Below the pieces are notes generated by a model, which was given only the letters and a program-made list of their open reading frames with translations, ran no database searches and had not been told where the DNA came from. Positions 1-6,217 of a DNA stretch of 6,217 nucleotides are shown in pieces. Position numbers and translations under genes: made by a program. The DNA lies in NCBI GenBank assembly GCA_021795795.1, contig JAJYPA010000491.1, positions 1 through 6,217 on the forward strand, read 5' to 3'. The first letter of the stretch is position 1; each line of letters opens with the position of its first letter. This DNA is from Pseudomonadota bacterium. GTDB lineage: Bacteria > Pseudomonadota > Gammaproteobacteria > Halothiobacillales > Halothiobacillaceae.

Positions 1-2189
1 TGCGACAACGACGCCATGGTTTCGGAAAGCTGCTGCTCGCGCTCCACCCGCTTTTTCTCGCGTTCCGCAGCATGCTCCAGATTGTTGGGAACCAGCACCA
101 TGCGCTCCGGGGCCAGCGAATACATATTCAGCCAACGATCGATAGAAGCCGTCAGGGCAGCTTCGAAGGCTTCGTTCCCCCGTAGGTCGTTCGCGGCGTC
201 AGTCAGCCAGGAAAGATTCGAGGCGATATCGTGGGTCAGCACCGAATCCTCCAGCGCTGCAAGAAACGCTACGGGATCACGGTCGAACAAGCTGCGGAAT
301 TCCGGATAATGCATGGCATCCAGATTTTGCAGCATAACGAAGGAGCGAACTAGCGGCGCCACGATTTCTTTGGGCGATTTTTCAAGAACGGCTGAGAGAA
401 TAGCACCCAGCAGGATATCGCTAGTTCTGTCCAGCGCGGCGATCGGATCGAGAATATTAGAAAGTGCGTCGTCGACGCTCTTTTGATTCCTCAACGCCTC
501 CCGTGCTGCCCTAACTAGCGCCAACCCCAGCGCAAGCGGCAATCCCTCGTCCTTAAGCACGTATTTGTTGGGATTTTCATCCAGAATCTTGAAAAAACGC
601 CCTGCCGATGTGATGACGAACTGCTCGCAAAGGGTCTGATTGGAGCGACCGGCCGCCACGAGTGCGGGCATATCGAATTCGTTTAGACCATCGTTTTTCT
701 GCTGCTTGAGGCGCTGAACGATGCTTTTCGCATGTTCGCAGATGTCAGCAGAAAACTGCTTGGACGAAACGGTAGTGCCCTCCGCAGCGCTACCGCTGCG
801 GATATGCTCGAAAAGCAGCCGGCTAACGCTCAACTCGCCGAACTCCTTGATCTCTTCGGCCTTGAATAGATCGGCCGCAACACCAAAAATGCGCGGGTTG
901 CGCAGACTGCGAACGATACCGGGATCAAGGGCAGCGATCGAGGTTCCCCGTTCTCTCAGTAGTCCGTCCAATTCCGGATCAGTCCATTCGGGAACGTCAA
1001 TTGTGACGACAGGGCTTACCAGCTTGTCCTTGAGGTTGTCGCAATAGAAAAGCTGTCGGCAGCTAAAGACGTGCCTGCCGCCCAGTTGGGCGACCACCGC
1101 GCTCATGGCGTCTAAGAACCGCAACCAGTTGATGCTTACGCGCTGATTGATGCCGTCCATGAAGACAACCAATCGTGGTACAGCAGTGTCGCTGTTGTTT
1201 TGCCAGCGCTCGAAGTGTCTCAGCCAGCGCTCCCGAGCCTCGGATTTGCGAATCTCACCCGTTTGGGTAAGGAGTTTCGAGATCAGGAGGTCTTGGCAAT
1301 ATTCGGGCGAAGGCTGGGCGTCGATATCATCGGGGACAATAACGACAGTTAGCGGCCGGATAGGTTGGTGGCTCCAAGCCTGCGCGAAAATCCAGGATTT
1401 GCCGTTGCCGTCGGCACCGAGGATGGCAATGACGGCGCCATCCGGTTTGGCGAATACCATATGAGCCACTTTCGTCCTGAGATCTGTTCGGTCGAGCGTG
1501 CCCGCAATCGATGCATCTGCAGGGCTGAGGGCTTGGCCGAAGACGCTGCGGGAGCGCGCCTTGTTGGAGAAGGCCGCAGACAGCCAAGCTACGTTGTCCT
1601 TTAGCGCAAAAGCTGGTGCCATACTGGGCTGCTGCAAAGTCGCCAAAAGTTCGTCCGACCGCGTCTGGAATTGCGGGTGTGCCCGCACCGCTGCCAATTG
1701 ACAGGCAAGTTCGGATTCAATGACCGATGTATGCTTGGCGATGAATTTTGCGGACACGGCCGGGGTCATCGCTAGAAGGGCGGCGAGTTCAGCCAAACCC
1801 GTTTCCGGCCACGCCAGCACTATTAGCGCTACAGCAAATCGACGTGCGCCCTCCGTCAAGGTGCTGATGTGCTGCGCTGAAATAGGGCAGGTCGCCCCCA
1901 GGATGTAGAGCTCGGAGGTACTGGTCTTGTCCGCAGCGATCTCAAAGATCTTGGTATAGATCTTGTCCTTCGGCAAAGGGTCGTCATAGCGCTTGGCCTC
2001 GAACACGATAGCGCCACCATCCAGTGCGGACTGACCGTCCTTGCCATGTTGTGAGCCGGCACTCGCCAGCGCAAAACTCCGTTTGGTCAGATCGCCCAAG
2101 ACAGCAGCCATCAGGCCCTCAAAACCGTCATCACCATCCGGTTTCAGCTTTCGGATGTTTTGGCGGAAATCTTCGATCAGATCGGACAT
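1..2189 (-). CDS. Mrr-like nuclease fused to STAND/NACHT-like NTPase, Avs-like defence protein (C-terminus beyond window)
   Basis: I translated the minus strand from the ATG at 2189 to base 3 and found 729 codons without a stop; the gene runs off the window. Residues about 20-70 form a PD-(D/E)xK nuclease core of the Mrr type: E24 in a first helix, the strand SQHGKDG with D51, then IVFEAKRY with E64 and K66. A helical linker follows (about 120-245). The NTPase domain has Walker A GADGNGKS (258-265, K264), a Walker B-like strand VVFMDGIN (341-348, D345), a sensor-1-like HVFSCR (373-378), and NPRIFGVAADL (431-441), which resembles the NP motif that follows the ATPase core in STAND proteins. The rest is helical and ends in a charged stretch that may form a coiled coil. 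Known relatives detect a phage protein through C-terminal repeats, oligomerise and cut DNA; that role is inferred here and the sensor is not visible. The start is fixed by an in-frame TAA at 2202-2204; the ribosome site is weak, and TTG at 2198 is an alternative. A plain Mrr-NTPase restriction factor is the main alternative. Confidence 0.86.
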   Translation of the reverse strand, partial: MSDLIEDFRQNIRKLKPDGDDGFEGLMAAVLGDLTKRSFALASAGSQHGKDGQSALDGGAIVFEAKRYDDPLPKDKIYTKIFEIAADKTSTSELYILGATCPISAQHISTLTEGARRFAVALIVLAWPETGLAELAALLAMTPAVSAKFIAKHTSVIESELACQLAAVRAHPQFQTRSDELLATLQQPSMAPAFALKDNVAWLSAAFSNKARSRSVFGQALSPADASIAGTLDRTDLRTKVAHMVFAKPDGAVIAILGADGNGKSWIFAQAWSHQPIRPLTVVIVPDDIDAQPSPEYCQDLLISKLLTQTGEIRKSEARERWLRHFERWQNNSDTAVPRLVVFMDGINQRVSINWLRFLDAMSAVVAQLGGRHVFSCRQLFYCDNLKDKLVSPVVTIDVPEWTDPELDGLLRERGTSIAALDPGIVRSLRNPRIFGVAADLFKAEEIKEFGELSVSRLLFEHIRSGSAAEGTTVSSKQFSADICEHAKSIVQRLKQQKNDGLNEFDMPALVAAGRSNQTLCEQFVITSAGRFFKILDENPNKYVLKDEGLPLALGLALVRAAREALRNQKSVDDALSNILDPIAALDRTSDILLGAILSAVLEKSPKEIVAPLVRSFVMLQNLDAMHYPEFRSLFDRDPVAFLAALEDSVLTHDIASNLSWLTDAANDLRGNEAFEAALTASIDRWLNMYSLAPERMVLVPNNLEHAAEREKKRVEREQQLSETMASLS

Positions 2190-2214
2190 GGTTCGCAAAC
2201 TTTAGCCTACATCC

Positions 2215-2242
2215 CTCCAATCCGGAAGTTATTCCATTGGAG
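2215..2242. repeat. Bulged inverted repeat upstream of the STAND gene
   Basis: The plus strand reads CTCCAAT (2215-2221), CC, GGAA (2224-2227), loop GTTA, TTCC (2232-2235), ATTGGAG (2236-2242). The 7-bp outer arms and 4-bp inner arms pair as one 11-bp stem with a two-base bulge. It lies 25 bases before the start codon of the minus-strand gene, so it could be an operator or a leader hairpin. No T-run follows on either strand, so it is unlikely to be an intrinsic terminator. The function is unknown. Confidence 0.45.
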
Positions 2243-2318
2243 AAGTGTGGTTTGCCCTGAACCAGACTCGAGGTTGCACATGAGCCACGCTTGTCGAGTT
2301 GCAGTGCTTGGATCTCAA

Positions 2319-2345
2319 ATGGTCACTTTCCGCTTTCTTGACCAT
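2319..2345. repeat. 7-bp perfect inverted repeat, ATGGTCA / TGACCAT
   Basis: ATGGTCA at 2319-2325 is matched by TGACCAT at 2339-2345 with 13 bases between. A further TGACCA occurs at 2406-2411. Such spaced half-sites can be regulator binding sites, but 7 bp is short and chance is a fair explanation. Confidence 0.25.
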
Positions 2346-2431
2346 CTGCAAAGGGCACTAAGCAGCCACCAACATTAGGTAGCTGACAGTTGGCTCCAGT
2401 TAGAATGACCACTTCAAGTCTTCAGCCGACG

Positions 2432-2533
2432 TTAAGCGGGTTTCCTGCAGCGCCGCGTGATGATCCGCTCAACCTCCTCCTTCAAGCGTTCAGACTGATC
2501 GAGTGCATCTGTATCCAGCCTGTCTGTGCTCAC
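2432..2533 (-). pseudogene. 33-codon orphan frame, possible gene remnant
   Basis: From a GTG at 2533 the minus strand is open for 33 codons to TAA at 2432-2434. The peptide is strongly charged and helical, with the core QSERLKEEVERIITRR. This looks like the C-terminal tail of a real protein, not a random frame. A TAG lies two codons upstream of the GTG and there is no ribosome site, so it is probably not an independent gene. I do not recognise the family. It begins 29 bases downstream of the GIY-YIG remnant and may belong to the same decayed locus. Confidence 0.25.
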
Positions 2534-2562
2534 AAACTATCTATTGCTGCCGATCAGCCGAG

Positions 2563-3000
2563 TCACTGTTGAGTCTGGCCTACCAGCCGTGCACTCTTTA
2601 GGTCGTAGACCACATCAGTAATGGATCCATCCCGAATGCGCTGAACCGCTTCGTCAATCACGTGGAGTGGCACCAAAAACCACTCCCTTGGTTTGACCGG
2701 ATGTCCGAAGCGATCTTCGATGGTCAAATCAATCTGTGCTGCGCCGAATAAGCGATGGAAGATGTTTTCCAGCCTTGTGCGATTCAGGTTGTGGAGCTTG
2801 TAGGTGGCAACCACCTCTACGTCGGCTAGCAGATATGTGGCATCCTTTTCTGCGCCTGCGATACGAGTCTCCACCTTGCCGCCAGTCACGCTTCTGGACC
2901 TCTTGCTGGGGTGGACAATACTGGGCTGGATAGCCGCCTTGATTTGGCGATCGCTTCGGGTAACGGGGGTACCTTCGATGAGGATGGACCATCCCGGCAC
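2563..3000 (-). pseudogene. C-terminal remnant of a GIY-YIG (T5orf172-type) nuclease family protein
   Basis: The last 108 codons (2889 down to the TGA at 2563-2565) match, from memory of the family, the C-terminus of about 400-500-residue GIY-YIG nuclease family proteins: VTGGKVETRIAGA, then YLLADVEVVATYKL, NRTRLENIFHRLF, DRFGHPVKPREWFLVPL and VIDEAVQRIRDGS. Members normally have a GYIYVLRS strand and an HKIG segment just before VTGG; these form the GIY and YIG catalytic motifs. Here the frame instead reads an unrelated basic sequence ending PSKRSRS. In the neighbouring frame EVQK falls where HK(IG) is expected, which hints at a small deletion and frameshift. The frame stays open upstream to 3081, but its only plausible start is GTG at 3000, without a clear ribosome site. 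The product would lack the catalytic tyrosines, so I call it truncated or decayed. A functional 145-residue protein cannot be excluded. Confidence 0.7.
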
Positions 3001-3103
3001 AATTCCTCGGTCTGAACCGCCTCTATTCGCTACAAAAATTGACGCAAGCCCCTGAACCTCGCACCATGGGCGGGAGCCTTCTCAGGAAACTGCATCCCGC
3101 AAC

Positions 3104-6070
3104 ATGACAGAACAAGATATTGAAGAAGCCCTCATCCAAAAACTGGGCGATCTGAAGTATACCTTCCGCCCGGAAATCCATGACCGTGCTACTCTGGAAG
3201 CCAACTTCCGCCATCATTTCGAAACCCTGAATCACGTCAGCCTCATTGATAGTGAATTTGCCCGGCTGCTGGAGTCCATGGTGACCCCCGATGTGTATGC
3301 GGCTTCTCGCATGCTGCGGGAACGCAACCATTTTGAGCGCGATGACGGTACTGCGCTCCACTATACCCTGGTCAACATCAAGGACTGGTGCAAAAACACC
3401 TTTGAAGTGATCCATCAGCTGCGCATCAACACCGATTACAGTCATCATCGCTATGACGTGATGCTACTCATCAATGGCGTACCGGTCGTCCAGATCGAAC
3501 TCAAAACCCTGCATATCAGCCCCCGTCGCGCTATTCAGCAAATCGTCGAGTATAAGAATGATCCCGGTAACGGCTATGCCAAGACCCTGCTCTGTTTCCT
3601 GCAACTGTTCATCGTCAGCAACCGCAGTGACACCTGGTATTTCGCCAACAACAACAGCCGCCATTTTGCGTTCAATGCCGAAGAACGGTTTTTACCCCTC
3701 TACCAATTCGCCCGGGAAGACAACAGCAAGATCACCCATCTGGATGATTTTGCTGAAGCCTTTCTCGCCAAGTGCACGCTGGGGGAGATGATCAGCCGCT
3801 ACATGGTGCTGGTCGCGAGCGAACAAAAACTCCTGATGATGCGTCCTTATCAAATCTACGCCGTCAAAGCGATCGTGGATTGTATTCACCAGCATCGCGG
3901 TAATGGCTATATCTGGCATACCACCGGCAGTGGCAAGACGCTGACCTCTTTCAAAGCCTCGACACTCCTCAAAGACAACCCCGATATCGACAAATGCCTG
4001 TTCGTGGTGGACCGTAAAGACCTCGACCGCCAGACCCGCGAAGAATTCAATCGCTTTCAGGATGGCTGTGTGGAAGCCAATACCCACACCGGCACTCTGG
4101 TGCGTCGCCTGCTTTCCGAAAGCTATGCCGACAAGGTCATTGTGACCACCATCCAGAAACTCGGTTTAGCCCTGGATGGTACCCATCGCCACCACTACAA
4201 GGAACAACTGGAACCCTTACGGCAGAAGCGCATGGTGTTCATTTTCGATGAATGTCACCGCTCCCAGTTTGGCGAGAACCATCAGGCCATCAAGGAATTC
4301 TTCCCCAACGCGCAGCTCTTTGGTTTTACGGGGACACCCATCTTTGAGCAGAACGCCAATTACCAGCAGATTGAGGGAGAACAAGCCTCCTATCGGACCA
4401 CAGAAGACATCTTCCAGCAGCAGCTCCATGCGTACACCATCACCCACGCCATTGATGACCTCAATGTCCTGCGCTTTCATGTGGACTACTACAAGCCCGA
4501 GGGCAGCCATGCCCCGAAACCCGGAGAAGCGTTGGCCAAACGCGCCATTGTCGAAGCCATCCTGTCCAAGCATGACGCGGCTACCGCCGGACGTAAGTTC
4601 AATGCCCTGCTGGCGACGGCATCCATTCTGGATGCCATTGAATACCATGCCTTGTTCGAGACCATGCAGGCCGAGAAACAGGCAGAAAACCCCGACTATC
4701 ATCCCCTGAACATTGCCTGTGTTTTTTCTCCACCGCCGGAAGGGAATCAGGATGTACTACAGATCCAGGAAGACCTCCCCCAGGAAAAAGCTGACAATGC
4801 CCAGGACCCGGATCGCAAGAAAGCCGCCTTACAGGCCATTATGGCCGCGTACAATCACCGCTATGGCACGAACCACCGTGTCGAGGAATTCGATCTCTAC
4901 TATCAGGATGTACAAAAGCGCATCAAGGATCAGCAGTATCCCAATACGGATCTGCCCCATGCCCAGAAAATCGATATCACCATTGTGGTGGATATGCTCC
5001 TCACCGGTTTTGATTCCGCCTATCTCAACACCCTCTACGTGGACAAGAATCTCAAGTACCATGGACTGATTCAGGCTTTCTCCCGCACCAATCGGGTGCT
5101 CAATGACACCAAGCCCTATGGCAACATCCTGGACTTCCGCCAGCAACAATCTGCCGTAGACACCGCCATCAGTCTGTTCTCCGGACAGTCCGGGGAACAG
5201 GCCAAGAAAATCTGGTTGGTTGATAAAGCCCCTGTGGTCATCGAACGCCTGCAAAGCGCCCTGGGACAACTGGATACGTTCCTGCAGTCACAGGGATTAC
5301 CCGCTGCCCCCGAGGCCGTACCCCAGCTTCAGGGCGATGCGGCGCGCTGTCAGTTCATTCAGTGCTTCAAAGAGGTGCAGCGTTGCAAAACGCAACTGGA
5401 TCAATACACGGATTTAACGCCCGAAGAGCGTGGCTTCATTGAACAGCTGGTTCCGCCAGAAACCTTGCAAGGCTTTCGGGGGGTGTATCTGGATACGGCA
5501 CAGCGGTTGCGCGAGCAAAGAGCGCAGAACCGGGAGCAGACCAGTCCTGAAGTCGAGCAGATGGATTTTGAGTTTGTACTCTTTGCCTCGGCCGTGATTG
5601 ATTACGACTACATCATGACCCTGATCAGTCGTTACACGAACCCCACACCGGGCAAGCAGAAAATGAATCGGGAAGCACTGGTTGGATTGATTTTGTCCGA
5701 TGCCCAGTTTCTGGAAGATCGGGAAGAGATCACCGCCTACATCGACACCCTGGAAACGGGTAAGGGACTGGATGAATCCGCTATTCGCGAGGGTTTTGAA
5801 CGCTTCAAGAGGCAGAAGCAACAGCAGCGGATGCAGGAGATCGCCCATGTGCATGGGCTGGATGCACAAGCTCTACAGGACTTCATGGCGCAGACCCTGA
5901 ACCGCATGATTTTTGATGGCGAGCAACTGAGTGAATTACTGGCGCCTCTGCAGTTAGGGTGGAAAGCCCGTACCCAGAAAGAAACCGCTCTCATGCAGGA
6001 TTTGATTCCTTTGCTGCATAAACAGGCTCAGGGGCGGGAGATTTCGGGACTGGAGGCTTATGAACAATAA
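3104..6070 (+). CDS. hsdR: Type I restriction enzyme restriction/translocation subunit HsdR (EcoR124/type IC-like)
   Basis: This is the ATP-driven motor and endonuclease of a type I restriction-modification complex (HsdR2-HsdM2-HsdS), which translocates DNA from an unmethylated target and cuts at a distance. The N-terminal nuclease domain has D118 in HRYDV, E132/K134 in QIELK, and Q146/Y150 of the type I QxxxY motif. The motor has RPYQ (247-250), Walker A TTGSGKT (273-279), VVDRKDLDRQ (301-310), TTIQK (348-352), the DECH box (382-385), FTGTP (408-412), motif V DMLLTGFD (630-637) and motif VI QAFSRTNR (657-664). Residues about 815-988 match the EcoR124-type C-terminal domain that contacts the methylase core. 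At 988 residues it is close to EcoR124 HsdR (about 1040) and looks intact. ATG 3104 is the first start after an in-frame TGA at 3053-3055 and gives the usual family N-terminus. AGGAAA at 3084-3089 is a weak, rather distant ribosome site. No hsdM or hsdS is in the window. Confidence 0.97.
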   Translation: MTEQDIEEALIQKLGDLKYTFRPEIHDRATLEANFRHHFETLNHVSLIDSEFARLLESMVTPDVYAASRMLRERNHFERDDGTALHYTLVNIKDWCKNTFEVIHQLRINTDYSHHRYDVMLLINGVPVVQIELKTLHISPRRAIQQIVEYKNDPGNGYAKTLLCFLQLFIVSNRSDTWYFANNNSRHFAFNAEERFLPLYQFAREDNSKITHLDDFAEAFLAKCTLGEMISRYMVLVASEQKLLMMRPYQIYAVKAIVDCIHQHRGNGYIWHTTGSGKTLTSFKASTLLKDNPDIDKCLFVVDRKDLDRQTREEFNRFQDGCVEANTHTGTLVRRLLSESYADKVIVTTIQKLGLALDGTHRHHYKEQLEPLRQKRMVFIFDECHRSQFGENHQAIKEFFPNAQLFGFTGTPIFEQNANYQQIEGEQASYRTTEDIFQQQLHAYTITHAIDDLNVLRFHVDYYKPEGSHAPKPGEALAKRAIVEAILSKHDAATAGRKFNALLATASILDAIEYHALFETMQAEKQAENPDYHPLNIACVFSPPPEGNQDVLQIQEDLPQEKADNAQDPDRKKAALQAIMAAYNHRYGTNHRVEEFDLYYQDVQKRIKDQQYPNTDLPHAQKIDITIVVDMLLTGFDSAYLNTLYVDKNLKYHGLIQAFSRTNRVLNDTKPYGNILDFRQQQSAVDTAISLFSGQSGEQAKKIWLVDKAPVVIERLQSALGQLDTFLQSQGLPAAPEAVPQLQGDAARCQFIQCFKEVQRCKTQLDQYTDLTPEERGFIEQLVPPETLQGFRGVYLDTAQRLREQRAQNREQTSPEVEQMDFEFVLFASAVIDYDYIMTLISRYTNPTPGKQKMNREALVGLILSDAQFLEDREEITAYIDTLETGKGLDESAIREGFERFKRQKQQQRMQEIAHVHGLDAQALQDFMAQTLNRMIFDGEQLSELLAPLQLGWKARTQKETALMQDLIPLLHKQAQGREISGLEAYEQ

Positions 6071-6217
6071 TCCGTCCAGGCACTACGCGGCTATCACGCG
6101 TCTGGGAACCTGGAGAAGTCCGCCTCCAAGATCGGCTGAACGGCAGCGATTCTGGATCAACTGGAATTGCTGATGACGGGCTCCGTCAGCATAGATCGGG
6201 CTATCTCACGCCGTCAT
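6071..6217. other. Region downstream of hsdR, no gene recognised
   Basis: No gene is recognisable up to the window end. After the hsdR TAA the same frame is open for 22 codons to a TGA at 6137-6139 and then again to the edge, with protein-like stretches such as LDQLELLMTGS. A small stem TGACGG-gct-CCGTCA (6174-6188) and ACGCG/CGCGT (6085-6101) are present, but neither is followed by a T-run, so I do not call a terminator. This may be the decayed start of the next locus. Confidence 0.4.

Larger units (their letters stand above)
2190..2431. other. Intergenic leader of the STAND gene, no gene recognised
   Basis: I see no credible coding frame on either strand: short open stretches exist but none has a recognisable product or a good ribosome site. 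The part next to 2189 must contain the promoter and leader of the minus-strand STAND gene, but I could not assign convincing -35/-10 boxes. A purine-rich GGAGGG on the minus strand (about 2212-2217) lies more than 20 bases from the ATG, which is too far for a normal Shine-Dalgarno site. Two inverted repeats lie here and are listed separately. Confidence 0.5.

Noticed and set aside
1..2160. Plus-strand open frames of 60-108 codons across the first 2.1 kb
   Set aside because: They are antisense to the continuous STAND nuclease frame and have serine/arginine-rich, low-information products.
2268..2303. Imperfect direct repeat TCGAGGTTGCA / TCGAGTTGCA
   Set aside because: Two short copies with an indel and no regular array. 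This does not support a CRISPR or iteron call.
2364..2395. Imperfect stem AGCC(ACC)AAC / GTTGGCT
   Set aside because: It has a three-base bulge and a long loop, so it is within chance expectation.
4176..4709. Long open frames of 100-177 codons on both strands inside hsdR
   Set aside because: They overlap a well-supported HsdR frame with all conserved motifs, have skewed compositions, and show no recognisable domains. They are shadow frames.
6060..6173. 37-codon frame whose ATG overlaps the end of hsdR, as in translational coupling
   Set aside because: The product is unrecognised and rich in Arg, Pro and Trp, and no ribosome site was seen. The overlap alone is not enough to call a gene.
6174..6188. 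Stem TGACGG-gct-CCGTCA as a possible hsdR terminator
   Set aside because: The stem is only 6 bp, has no T-run, and lies over 100 bases from the stop codon.

Overview
The window reads as part of a bacterial anti-phage defence island, probably from a proteobacterium. That assignment is an inference from moderately high GC, the codon choice of the long genes, and the close match of the restriction subunit to type IC/EcoR124-like HsdR proteins. No taxonomic marker is present.

Region 1 (bases 1-2189, minus strand) is one uninterrupted coding frame. It starts at base 2189 and is still open where the window ends at base 1, so its C-terminus is missing. The 729 visible residues carry an N-terminal Mrr-like PD-(D/E)xK nuclease domain, a STAND/NACHT-like P-loop NTPase domain, and a long mostly helical region. 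This layout matches nuclease-STAND phage sensors such as Avs (AVAST)-type proteins.

Region 2 (2190-2562) has no convincing full gene. It holds the leader of the STAND gene, with a bulged hairpin-like inverted repeat just upstream of the start, a second 7-bp inverted repeat, and a 33-codon orphan frame.

Region 3 (2563-about 3080, minus strand) is the C-terminal end of a GIY-YIG/T5orf172-type nuclease. The last 108 codons are well preserved. The catalytic N-terminal part is absent, and what lies upstream does not look like that family, so I call it a truncated or decayed gene.

Region 4 (3104-6070, plus strand) is a complete 988-residue HsdR, the restriction and translocation subunit of a type I restriction-modification enzyme, with every expected nuclease and helicase motif. 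No hsdM or hsdS is in the window. Region 5 (6071-6217) has no recognisable gene.

HsdR would work with HsdM and HsdS, presumably nearby or elsewhere in the genome, to cut unmodified foreign DNA. The STAND nuclease would be a second layer, triggered by a phage component and degrading DNA. The decayed GIY-YIG gene between them suggests that modules have been joined by recombination.
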